DNA from: Gentiana macrophylla
Lineage: Eukaryota; Streptophyta; Magnoliopsida; Gentianales; Gentianaceae
Assembly: GCA_026214975.1 (NCBI GenBank)
Contig: JAOBSW010000351.1
Coordinates: 62,001-126,000, forward strand
Reading direction: 5' to 3'
DNA: 64,000 nt
Part shown: one piece after another, positions 43,651-55,344 of the stretch
How the letters are laid out: each line of letters starts with the position of its first letter
How positions within the stretch are numbered: the first letter of the stretch is position 1
The notes under the pieces: generated by a model
The model's database searches: none
What the model saw: only the letters and a program-made list of their open reading frames with translations
What the model was told of the DNA's origin: nothing
Translations under genes and position numbers: made by a program

Positions 43651-46600
43651 CTATTCATTTTCAATCATTGTAAAAGCAATGTAGGGATTGACCTCTTTCC
43701 ACCACTTCCATGCTTCAGGCAGGAGAAGATTAATTTGATTCACTCTGAATCCAAACTTCATGTATAGTTCCTTGAATTCATCAAGTGAGTCCTTTGCTTT
43801 TGTGATAGGCAAAGTCCTATCACCTCTGCCACTTCTTCCACCTCTTCCACCTCTGTAAGTTGCCCTTAAGGCTTTGACTCTTGCTTCCCAAAATTTTAAT
43901 CCCAAGAAAGAGTTTAGACCTTCATGATATCCCTTGTCATGATAAGGTTTCCTTCTGTTATAGTATTCTTTCTTGTATTGTCTGAGGAGATCATCAGTAA
44001 GTTGAACTCTGCCAGGTGCAGGTTGTCTGTAAGCATTAGTCTCATCCTCCCATCTTTTCTTTGCAAAGAGTCTTGCAGCCTCTTTTTCTACTGCTGTTTG
44101 GCCTTCTTCCCCCTTAGTGACATCATCAACAAATTGGGACATTAGGCCATGAACACCCTCCTGTGAGATTACTAGATTATTCAGCTGTCCTTCCATAATC
44201 TCAGTTCTGGTATTAATTACAGTAATCCTTGATTGCAGCGTTTCTTCCAGTAGATTAATCCTTTCAATAACTTTAGGATCCAATCCAGCAAGTTGGGATG
44301 TACCAGCAGCCTCAGCAGGCTCAGGTGTTTCAGCAAGCTTGTCAAGTTTATGATGAATGGATATAAATTGGTCTTTCAGAAACTTCTCTTTTGCTGTGTT
44401 TCCTACCTTGATTCCCTTCACATCTAGTATCAGATTATTCACAGCATTTTGAGTAGATGTGAAGTTTGAAGCAACTGTATCAGTAGATTGTCTGTTTTCA
44501 TTCACCAGTTTCATCAGTTCTTCAAATCTCTCTTCTTGTCTATCCAGTTGAGTTCTTAACTGTTGCATATCATGCCTCACAGTCCTTAACTCATTCAAAA
44601 CTTCTACTGGTATCTCACCAGTCATTCTTCCACCAGTAGCCTCATCAGCAGGCTCCTCAACATTGTATTGTGGCCTCTGATTGCTCACAACCAATGCCCA
44701 ACTCCTATCTAATCCAGCAGGATTAGGTCCTTGATATTCTTCCAAGATAGGATCAAGGGCTGGTTCTTCAAAAATAGGTACAAATGCCTGTGGGGATCAA
44801 CATCAACATTTTTTCTTCTTGAGGCATTTGGAACTCCTCATCACTAAAGTCATAGTCCAAAGATTTGCTCATCCATATTAACAAAGCATGATCTGGCGAC
44901 CATCTTTCCCTTCAGTGGTCTTGTCTCCAGTAGGCTCCACTACAGCAGCCTCTTCAGCAACAGGGGTTTCCTCCATACCCAAAATAGGTTCCAACCTTTG
45001 TCCAGGTGCTGTTTGAGACTCAGCAGCCTGTACCTCCTGTTCCAACCTTTGTGCAGGTGCTGTTTGTAGCCCAACAACCTGTACCTCCTCTTCAACTCTT
45101 TGTGGATTGAATATAGCCTCATTATCCACTTGGAATCCTTCAGCATGACCAATCTTGTTGAGGATAATGGCAGTTTTAGTAAGAATGCCCTCAAAGTCAA
45201 ATCCATCTTGATATTCAATAGATTTTTCTGAGCTGGCACTAGGTTCACTATAATCAGTAACCTTCTCTTCATCCAAATCCTCACTCTGTTCAGCTTCAGT
45301 TTGTGCAGTAGGCTCTACAACATGGAATGTAAAAGATTCATCAGCTAGCCTACCAGCACTTAAATTAACTCCTTCATTGATCAATGCCTCCAGATCATCC
45401 ATGGTGAGATCTGTAGATCCTCATCCATCTCTCCATTCTCTTTGGCCCTCGGCGAGACTTACAAGATCGGTGGAATTTGTGTGTGTAGGTGGTTCTATTA
45501 ATATTGCGGTCCCAGCTTTGGTTCCTCCTGGTCCAGAGGGAAAATCACCTCTAGAATCTGATGATGAGGATGAATCATCATTGTCATCTCTTGGATCCCT
45601 AAACTTGATACCCTCATCTTTCTGTTGTTCATCAAATAAGTCCATCAATCTGGATTGCGCAAAGTGGTATCAACTAGGTCCAACAAATTCTCTACTCCCA
45701 ACTTGTCAAAAGCCCATTCTTCAAAGTCTGTCATAGGTTCCGTAGCTGGCTTTTGTCTCTTGTAGAAACCAAACTTCCATTGGAAATAGTCGACAATTTT
45801 GTGAAGTTTGGGATCTACATACTCTTCTTCGCTTTCTTTTCTTTCACATGCCTTTCAAAGGGCATGAAAGATCTTATAGAGCAACCCGATTGCCTTGTTG
45901 ACCTCAAAGGTTCCAACAAGTAGGTTCATTGTTTCTTCAACGAGATGTTTGAAAGTCGATGAGTTTCTTTGAGGTTGTAAATTTGTGCCTACTACTTCCA
46001 TCTCATACAACACTTGGTTCCCCACGACTTACATGCTCATCGCCAGGTTAGCAAGCAGACGCTCTTCCCCCGAGTTCTTGCAACACTTGCAGTGGTCTTC
46101 AACCAATTCTTCAACTACCACAAGAGTTCAGTTCGGTGGTTTGTTGTGGGTCTTGATGGATACTACAAAGGCTCTCAGTCGATGAAGCTGCTGTATATCT
46201 CCAACAGATTGCTCAGCAACAACTTGTGCAGCTTCAGTAGATTGAACAGTTTCTACAGCAGGCTCTGGTGCAGTAGACTGTTGTGATTCTTCAACAGATT
46301 GTTCAACAACAACCTGTTCACTACCAGTAGGCTTGACAACCTCTTCTGGTGAGGATTCAGTAATTTCCACAGGCTTGATGATAGTTAAGGGCTCAGCCTC
46401 AATAGCCTCTTCTTCCTCTTCTACTGATGCTTCTTCTTGGACTCTTTGTGCCTCCAAGTTTTTCAATTCTTTCCCCTTTCCATGTTTCTTTTTGAGGATA
46501 ATTTCTTTTCTTCTCTTGGAAATTGGCTCATCATCTTTTTCAACCACAGTAGACTTCCTCTTTCTATTGGCTTCCATATGTTGTTCCTTCAGAATCTCAA

Positions 46601-47617
46601 CAACAGTTCTTCTTGCAGCAACATCAGAGTTAGTACTTTCAGATTCAGCTGGACCCTCAGCAGACACAACAGTCTGTGATGTTTGCTTCTTTGCCTTCTT
46701 AGGTTATAAGATCTCAGTGATCTTCCTTGTATCTGCAGCCTTTCTTTTCTCAGTGGTCTTCTTTGGTGCAGTAGATTTAGTAGATTTCTTCTTAGTTTGC
46801 TGGACCTGCTCACCACCAGCATCACCATCATCTCCATTACTGTCATCATCGAAGAATGTGGTCAAGAACATCTTCATCATCATCTAGACCAGGAATAGCA
46901 TAATCAATTTCCTTCTTGTATCTAGGATCGATTAATCTTCTCAGGTTCAATATCAGGAACCTTCAAGTGATTCAGCAGGGTCTGAACCATTAATCCTAAG
47001 GGCAAGGCCTTGGATTTCCTTTTTCCATCTTTTTCTTCCTTGGCTACTTTCTTCATATAATGAATGAAGTATCCAGCCTAATCAAATCTCATGCTCCTGC
47101 AAATAATCATCATCAACTCTATCTTGGGTCCAGATAGAGTGTCCATACTTCCAACCAGTCCAAGTATGTTCTTTGCAATGAGTTTGCTCAGCAGACTGTA
47201 CTCATTCCCAATATGTCTGCAATTGATGTCTGGAATGGATTTGGTGGCTGCATTTGTTTTGATTTGATCAACAAAAGCCATCTTGGATAGTCCCATTGCT
47301 TCAGGATTTACTGGACCGTCCATTACTTCTTCAAATCCAAACACTTCCCTCAGTAGACTAGGGGAAACTTCAATCTCCTCAGCATTCACAGTTGTCTTGA
47401 ATGCTTCACTTCCTTCTTCCACAACCATGTTTTTCCAAAAATCAATAACATTTGTGTATGATATTGTTTCTAATCTGATATTAAGTATGTTTTCCAAACC
47501 TGTAAACCTCCTTATTCTTCGACCAATGTTGATGGCCAAATCTGTTTTGTTTGCATCAACAACAAAGCCTCTAACACTTTGGCTTGATTCAATCTGGACA
47601 TCAATATTTTCCGCCAT
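43651..47617 (-). pseudogene. Sirevirus A third ORF (env-position protein)
   Basis: A sense gene of about 1320 codons after pol. The ATG at 47617 (MAENIDVQIESSQ) matches the start in copy B. In order: an N-terminal globular part (EVSPSLLREVFGFEEVMDG, LSKLIAKNILGLVGSMDTLSGPK, ALPLGLMVQTLLNHL) whose layout recalls the plant transposon domain; a basic bipartite block (KRKSTVVEKDDEPISKRRKE); acidic Glu/Gln/Val repeats; a 17-residue repeat (EQEVQAAESQTAPGQRL); a coiled coil (VLNELRTVRHDMQQLRTQLD); an RGG box (YRGGRGGRSGRGDR); and a conserved C-terminus. I see no signal peptide or membrane anchor. Frameshifts lie near 47070, 46860, 46130, 45400 and 44870, and a TAG at 43651 replaces a Trp codon of copy B. 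Confidence 0.8.
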
Positions 47618-48309
47618 TGTTATGAGAAGAATAAGATGAAGAAGATAGATTTTAAATCTGTGTTCACACAGTGTGAAATTTGCAGTGATAAAGCAGATTT
47701 TGCAAGTAGAGAGAATCTGCTGAGTGTAGGTCTGTATATATAGACAGACGGTAGTTGTAACTGTCAGTGCACGTACATTGATGTTAACCACGATTAATTT
47801 GAGTAAATGTTGTCTTGACACGTGGCCCATAACTCCTCCATAACGTTTGTAACCGTTGGATCGTGTTAACTATAGTAATAAAGGGTAAGATAAATATCCC
47901 GCCAAACTGCTTTTTGACTTTAGTAAAGTTTGACTGAATAACGTTCCATTCAAAGCAGGTTGTCCTCGGCGAGGTTGGGTCGGCAGATCTGGCGATAAAG
48001 ATGCTTCAGCTGACCTGGCGACAAAGTGACTCACGATCCTTGATTTCTTCTAGTTTTGTTCAATTGATAATACAAGATGAAGTTTAATACCAATGACCGA
48101 TCCGTCAAGTGAGCTCACCCAACATGACAAAGACCAATCCCTTGGCAACCTCATTTGCTCAATTGTCCAAACATAAGTACATGAAATTGTTGATACCAAT
48201 GACTAATCGCTAAGTGATCTCACCCAACATAGCAAAGACTAATCCCCTTGGTGAATTCCAAAGACATTCTTTGAATATCACCAACTTTTATAATTCCAAG
48301 TTCAGGTCC
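47618..48309 (-). other. Spacer between Sirevirus A pol and third ORF
   Basis: No coding motif. It may hold a promoter or leader for the third ORF; TATATATA occurs on the minus strand near 47735. Confidence 0.45.
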
Positions 48310-51300
48310 TTAATTTGGAAAATCTTTCACTATCAAGTGGTTTAGTGAAAATATCAGCAAGTTGATTTTCGTAGGGATATATAGAACCACCACATCTTTC
48401 TTTTCAACATGATCTCTTATAAAATGATGTCTCACATCAATGTGCTTGGTTCTTGAGTGCAAAACAGATTTTTTACGTGATTGCAATTGCACTTGTGTTG
48501 TCACACATAATAATGGAATTTCCTTTTCTTCAATTCCATAATCCCTTAATTGTTGTCTTAGCCAAATACTTGTGCACAACAACTTCCAAATAGACTATAT
48601 ATTCAAATTTTCAAGAGTGGAAGTTGATTTTGAATTCTGTTTCTTGCTGAACCAGGAGACCAGTCTACTTCCCATCAACTGACAGGTTCCTATAGTACTT
48701 TTTCTATCAATCTTGCATCCAGCATAATCAGAATCTGAGTAGGATATCACTTTGAAGCTTCCATCCTTGGAATACCATATCCCTACTCACAAAGTCTCCT
48801 TTAGGTATTTGAGAACTCTCTTGACTGCACCTAAGTGACTTTCTTTAGGTTTAGATTGAAATCTTGCACAAACACCTACAAAGAAAGGATATATCAGTCT
48901 CTTTGGCAAGAAGGTACAAAGAGATCGCCTATCATCATCCTTCGTATAAAGTCCGATCAACATCTTTGCCTTCTTTATCTTCATCCAATCTGATATTTGT
49001 GCTCATTGGAGTTGATATCTTGGTCTTTGTTTTCCATACCAAACTTCTTCAAACAACTCCTTGGTATACTTGGTTTGATGAATGAAGGTTCCATCTTTCA
49101 TCTGTTTAACTTGCAATCCCAAAAAGTAGTTCAATTCTCCCATCATACTCATTTGGAATTTACTCTTCATTAGATTTGCAAACTTTTCACAAAGTAAATC
49201 ATTTTCAGAACCAAATATTATGTCATCCACATAAATCTGTACCAGCAGGGTAATGTTCATTTCACTGATTCTGAAAAATGTCTTGTCAATGGTGCCTTTT
49301 GTAAAACCATTTTCCACCAAGAATTGAGATAGAGTCTCATACCATGCTCTTGGTGCTTTTTTCAATCCATAAAGTGCTTTGTTGAGTCTATACACTTTAT
49401 CTTCTTGATCTTTAACTTCAAATCCAGGAGGTTGCTGTACATACACTTCCTCCTCTAGAATGCCATTCAGAAATGCACTTTTGACATCCATTTGATATAT
49501 TTTAAAATTCTTATATGCAGCATGTGCCAAGAATAATCTGATAGCTTCCAATCTTGCAACAGTGCATAAGTTTCATCAAAATCTATTCCTTTCGCTTGAG
49601 AATAGCCTTTTGCAACTAGTCCGGCCTTATTCCTTACAATGGTACCTGATTCATCAAGTTTATTTCGTATACCCACTTAGTACTAATGATATTTGCATGA
49701 CTAGGCCTTTCAACTAGTGTCCAAACTTGATTTCTTTCAAATTCATTCAATTCTTCTTGCATAGCAATTATCCAACTGGATCTCAAATTGCTTCTTCAAC
49801 AACTTTTGGTTCCATTTGAGATAGAAAACAAGTAAACATAGCTTCCAGGTTGTCTTCTAGTCCTTACACCTTCTTTGTACATTCCCAATAACTTGTTGGC
49901 AGGTGATTCCTTAACCATTGTGGATTCGGTTAGTTTGATTTTCGGGAACCTCATCTTGATGAGGTTCTCACTGTAGCTTCTTCAACAACAGGGGTTCAAA
50001 GCAGATCCTTGAATTGCTTCGATTGTTGCATCAAGTAATGTCACCAGCAGGTGTTCAAGCAGGGGCGATGTCGAGAAAATTTTAAGTCATTGAATCTTTC
50101 AAAACTTCAACACATCTGGATCGGTGACTTGTTGATTCTCTCAACAAAGTTCACACAATCTTCATCTTCCATACCGGTGAACTTAGGTTCATCAAACACA
50201 ACATGGATTGTTTCTTCATGTTTGATGACCTCTTGTTCAAGACTCAATGCCTTGCTGACTGAAGAATATCCCAAGAAAATCCCTTCATCTGACTTTGGTT
50301 GGAATGTCTTCAAATGAACCTTGTGATTTAGGATAAAACACTTGCTTCCAAATGGATGAAAATAGGATATATTTGGTTTCCTTCCATTCCAAATCTCATA
50401 AGGTGTCTTCAGCAGCTTCTTGTTCACTGATGTTCTGTTTTGTGTATAGCATGCTGTATTAACGGCTTCCGCCCAATATCTTTCAGGTAGCAATGCTTCG
50501 CATATCATTGTCCTTCCTGCTTCCTTTAAAGTTCTGTTTCTTCTTTCAGCAACCCCATTTTGCTGAGGTGTACCAGCAGCAGCAAGTTGATGTAGTACAC
50601 CATTCTGTTCACAGTATTCTCTTATAACTTTGTTGAGAAATTCAGTACCCTGATCTGATCTTATCTTTACTACTGTTAAACTTTTCTCATTTTGTAATCT
50701 CTTTAAAAGATTAGGCATGCTTTTGAGTGTTTCACTTTACTTGTTCATAAAAACCACCCAAGTGTACCTTGAATAATCATCCACAACCACTAAAGTGTAT
50801 TTCTTTCCAGTTACACTTGTTGGAGTTATTGGTCCAAAAAGATCCATATGCACAAGCTCCAACACTCTATTAGTTGATTGTTTAGTTTTTGACTTGAAGC
50901 TTGACTTTATCTGTTTACCCACGACATGCATCACATATAGCATCCTTTTTGAATGTGATCTCAGGTAAACCAATCACCAGCTTCTTCTTCACCAACTGAT
51001 TGATATCATCAAAGTTTAAATGATTCAACTTCTTGTGCCATAGCCAATTGAGTTCAGACTTGGTATGCACAATCAGGCAGGTTTCTGGAACTGCAGTAGA
51101 CCAAACCACAACATACATGTTTTGTTGTCTTCTACCAGCAAGTACAACTTGATCATCTCTTTCACTAATGACAATACAGTTGTTTTTGTCAAAAGTGACC
51201 TTGTATCCCATGTCACAGAATTGTCCAGTGCTCAGCAAGTTGTAATCCAGTCCATCCACATATGCAACATTCTTGATTGTAAGTCCATTTCTCACAAGTG

Positions 51301-51470
51301 TGCCATATCCTCTTGTGTATCCAGGTGTATTCTTGTTGCCAAAATTCACCCTTGGACCATCTTTTGCCACAAAGTTTAATAAACAGTGCTTATTCTTTGT
51401 CATTTGTCTAGAACATCCACTGTCAAAGTACCAGACACCCTACAAAACAAAGTTAATACATTTTAGGTAC
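48310..51470 (-). pseudogene. Sirevirus A pol: protease, integrase, RT, RNase H
   Basis: The protease site WYFDSGCSRQMT is at about 51430. The GAG-pre-integrase zinc motif follows (WHKKLNHLNF...CDAC). Integrase shows HMDLFGP, KIRSDQGTEF and NGVAERRNRTL (the D-D-E residues are all present). RT shows [24 protein letters not shown] and the catalytic [13 protein letters not shown] near 49220. RNase H shows PFFVGVCARFQSKPKESHLGAVKRVLKYLK and HIDVRHHFIRDHVEKKDV. It encodes replication and integration enzymes. Small frame changes at about 50950, 50730, 49680-50100, 49000-48980, 48780 and 48580 break the frame, but catalytic motifs survive. A stop lies between gag and the protease motif. Confidence 0.92.
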
Positions 51471-53678
51471 CCAAACCTATTTGGGTCCATAGTGGTCAGT
51501 AGTAAGCATGACTTTTGGTAAGTTTCCATAAGGTCTTCTCCTAAAAGTATCATACTTTGGTTCATACATGTATTCCATACATCCATAAGTCCTAACAGTA
51601 GGTTGTGTAGGATTCACATATGTTTTCTGGCCTTTTGGTTTATAATGCTGTTTGAAGTGACTTTTAGTGTTAGAAGCATTAGTATAACCATTTGTTTGCT
51701 GTGTGTTAGGAACATCCCTGTAGTATGGAGTCTTTGAGGTCCCCTCTTTGAGGCCTTTTATAAGTCCTCTCTTTGAGTCCTTTGATGATTCCATTGCTTA
51801 GGTTTTACCCTAGCAAGCATGGTTATCTTGGTTGTTTCTATCAAGAGTATGAGAATATTCCAATCATCATCGGTAGAGGGAGCAGTCTACCTTTCCCCGA
51901 GATAAGTATCCCTTAAATGATTAACATTTTTAGATTTGGGATTCTTATCTTTGGAATATTTCGACCTTTACCTTTTGTGGTCCAGCCAGACTTGGTAGCA
52001 GTCCGCTATCGATGAGGTCTAGAAGGTCCAGCAGTCCTATTTTTAGATTTGTTCTTTTCATTAGGAGCTGTTGACTTCATTGACTTCTGATTTTGCTTCC
52101 TTGAAGTATTCTCAGTAGGTTTCACTGCCTCAGCAACCTTACTTGGAGTTGGATCTTGTCTTGGTACAAACTTAGGACCAATCGGTGCTAGGTTGAGAAC
52201 CTTACTGGGTCCACTCTTTTGGATTGTTGAGTTCCAAATCCAAGCCTGCTTTTATCACCATAAGGTTTTCCAGATTTGTATGCATGAGTGGAGCAAGATG
52301 GTTCAAATAGATTCGAGGGTCTTTGGATGATCGCCAGACTTACACCGATTCTGTCCAACATCTTTTCCTTACCTTTGAGAACTCTTAATTCAAACTTTCA
52401 ATCTTCCAACTTCTAATTCAAGAGCTTTTTTCAGCCTTCACAATCTCATAACCAGATTGTATTATCCTCGATTGATTAAGGATGGCATCCAAAGTCTCAT
52501 TATTGTCGTAATTTCTAGGATTTGAACCACAAGTTGATTCACAATCACTTCCAGCAGAGTATTGATGGATACTGATGATTGTATACATCCTCGTTTCATC
52601 CATATTGGCCATCAAAGCATAATCTTCCATATCAAGAACTTGATCTTTGTGTCATCCGATTCATTTCTTTTTGATTCCACTTCATACCCTCGATTCATCT
52701 TCAAAGCAACCATAGCCTTCTTGCCATGTCTTCTTTGTTGACTCTTGGTCTTCGATGAGGTCCGGACAATCAGTCTAAAGTGTCCAGCTTCTTGCTGCAG
52801 TTGAAGCAAAGATAATCGGGTTCCTTACTTTGTTTTAACTCAGATATGATCAGTTTGAAGTGTCCTGGTTTCTGCAATGAAAGCCTGAGATAGTCATTAT
52901 CTTTCTTTGATTCTTCTTTCTTTCTTTCAAGTAGGCCTTTTGTGAAGTTTCTTCATGGGGCCTTTCTGTCTTCATCATCCCGATTTTCTTGCTCAGGAGG
53001 GCAATGCTCCTACATCTCATCCAGCAGATCATCTTGTCCTCCCGATGTTTCTTCTTGATGTGAAGCAGACCAATGCAAAGTGGTCTTTGGCTCTTTTTTC
53101 GATCTCGTGTACAAGCTTTTTCTTTGAATTCATATGCCTTAAGATCTCGAAAACAACTTGAAGGTGTCTTCTTCATGCAACTTTCTCATTTCTTCTATTG
53201 CAGTCACCTTCATTTTCCAAACATCTTTTGCAGGTAATGCTTCCAAGATTTTGGTGTTTATTTCTTCTTTTGAATAACTTACACTCAGTAGGGTAAGTTC
53301 ATCCAGGATTGCATTAAATCTTGATTCCATTTGCTCAATGGTTTCATTTGGTAGCATCTTGAACTTTTGAAACCTCTTTTTGACCACACCGATTTTATTC
53401 TTCTTTATTGCATCGTGCCTTCACAGATCAATCAGTATCTTGTCCCAAAGTTCCTTTGCGCTTTTGCAATCTTTAACCATCATGTACATATTGCTATCCA
53501 AGGTTCTATAAATGATGTCAACAAAGAATATTGTTGAGGTTTGCTCTTTTTCGCCTTCTCGCATTCCATTCTCTTTTGGTTTAGGAATGTACTCAGTTGT
53601 ATCACCCACTGTTATTGCCTTGGTAATCTCCAGTGGTCCATCAGTTAGTACATCCATCATCTCATCATGAGTTGCAGC
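51471..53678 (-). pseudogene. Sirevirus A gag, interrupted at its 5' end
   Basis: The capsid-like UBN2/copia gag domain is clear: DVLTDGPLEITK, KSAKELWDKILIDL, RFQKFKMLPNETIEQMESRFNAI, KILEALPAKDVWKMKVTAIEEMR. A zinc knuckle near 52810-52780 is split by a frameshift (CFNCSKK, then AGHFR). A basic, Tyr/Lys-rich spacer ends TTDHYGPK before a stop at about 51479. Many one- or two-base frame changes occur. The N-terminus stops inside AATHDEM at the junction with the LTR at 53679. Confidence 0.87.
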
Positions 53679-55344
53679 TGAAGGATGCAGGTTCTTAGAT
53701 CTAAACGAGTTAGATCTATGCGCAGCGGATGGATCACGACTTATACATCACAATACATAATTAAAGGACTTAAACTACTACAAGGGGGTTAAGATTATTT
53801 TACCAATATCGGGAAGAGAAGCTTTGATCTTCCGATGTGTTCTCCAAACGGCGGTTGGTGGACACCCTTCTTGATAAACGAACCTCCTTGATATGCAACA
53901 CCAAGAAAAACTCCAAGTTTTTCTTCAACCAGAAACCCAAGACAAGAAACAAAATTTTCTTCTCTCTTTTTTAGTGTATAGGTCGAAATTTTCCTTCTCC
54001 TTATGTCTTGGAAGAACTCTCTTTATATAGGAGAGTAAATCCTTGGCCTCCAAGTTTCTAATCAATTAAATAATTAATTAAAAAGAAATCACAATAAAGG
54101 ATAATTCCATTTATAAAAGATTGTGATTAATCAATCAATCAATTACAAATAAATCATCTTTTATTAATCATTAATCACACAAGAAAATCAAATCTTGCAT
54201 TTAATGAAGTATGAGGCGCCATATACACTAGGTTTTAGGCCCACGTAAAATGTCTTTTTTCAGGTATTATATTATTTAGCCCAACTAAATAATATCCATG
54301 CATATCAATTAATTAGCCAAGCCAATTAATTATCAATGAGGCCCAAATAACAAGATTATTAGTCCGAATTACGTAAGCCACATCGGGGACCATGGACCTA
54401 TAACCGGTAGCTCAATAATTAATTATTCATCGAACGTAATAAGTACATTAATTATTAATTCGGGATTACGCCACCATAAACCCTAAATCGAACTATACCG
54501 CTTATAGATGTATACTTATACTCAACCCATAGAGTGAATAAGCGTCCATTGATATAATCACTACATACGGATTAACCTCAGATAGATTTGCCCATTACGA
54601 GTGGGAAATCTCCGTGAACCCGACTCAGAATATCTTATCCTTATTTACCATTAACCTCGATGATCAATTAGTATGCATATCCGACTAGTAGCTAATTAGT
54701 CAAATGCAAAACTCCGGGATCGATCACTTTCTTAGGGCTAAAAATAAGGGGATTGTCTCTCTACTTCCCCGCAGGAAGGAATGGATTCCATGTCTGTGAA
54801 AATCGAACTACTCACTCATCCGGATATAGTTCCAATGAGAAGTGGCTTGGAACACATATTTAAGTGAACCGTAATTAACACATCAAACACTACCCGGGAC
54901 AAGCGGCACACTCGTGATCACCTCAGATTAAGGTTGATCCATATATGATCATATAATGATTTAATAAGATTCCTCGACACGGAATTATATCGAGAAAAAC
55001 AGATTAAATCGGTCCAGTCCTATATGAATGCCATCATATATAAATGCCCCACGTAGGTACCCTCACCGACAATCCGGATAAGACTATCACACCCTAAGGT
55101 GTTCTAGGCACATTATTGTTGTTTTAATCAAGAGACCCTAAACTCTGATTAAGTTCACCACGGACTAACATGTTTAAGTATATCACCACTAACTCAATCC
55201 TCACGTGCATGCCATACACTGAGTTAAGCGGTTACATCTGAGATATACTTAGGGTTTTCAGCAGAGTGTATTACTTTACAAGCACAAAGCAAGTAACTAA
55301 GATGAGATAAATTTCATCATCCATTATTAAAAACAATTACACAA
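53679..55344 (-). repeat. LTR of a second LARD-family element, in Sirevirus A gag
   Basis: Homologous to the LTR at 30761-32242. It begins TGAAGGATGCA (compare TGTTGGATGTA) and runs to AACAATTACACAA, where Sirevirus B is inserted about 30 bases short of the LTR end. An extra segment at about 54870-55110 is absent from the other copy. Whether it is a solo LTR or the 3' LTR of an element continuing beyond Sirevirus B cannot be seen. Confidence 0.8.

Larger units (their letters stand above)
41730..53678 (-). mobile_element. Sirevirus A (Ty1/copia, Sire lineage), 5' part missing
   Basis: On the minus strand: gag (53678 to about 51800), protease-integrase-RT-RNase H (to 48310), a third ORF (47617-43651), polypurine tract and 3' LTR. 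The Sire signature is the tract after pol, CATCATCACCAAAAAGGGGG, next to an LTR starting TGTTGGACTTATTTC. The gag is cut at 53678 by another LTR, so the rest of gag, the primer site and the 5' LTR are not seen. It inserted into the LARD-like element after GTGTG (41725-41729). Confidence 0.9.

Noticed and set aside
46333..46887. 184-codon + strand ORF
   Set aside because: It is the reverse-strand shadow of the acidic, Glu-rich part of the Sirevirus A third ORF; the Ser/Phe-rich product reflects GAA/GAG codons read backwards.
53679..55344. This LTR as the 5' LTR of the LARD-like element whose 3' LTR is at 30761-32242
   Set aside because: No primer site follows it; it runs straight into Sirevirus A gag, and the two LTRs differ by large indels. 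A separate insertion fits better, though a rearranged pair cannot be fully excluded.
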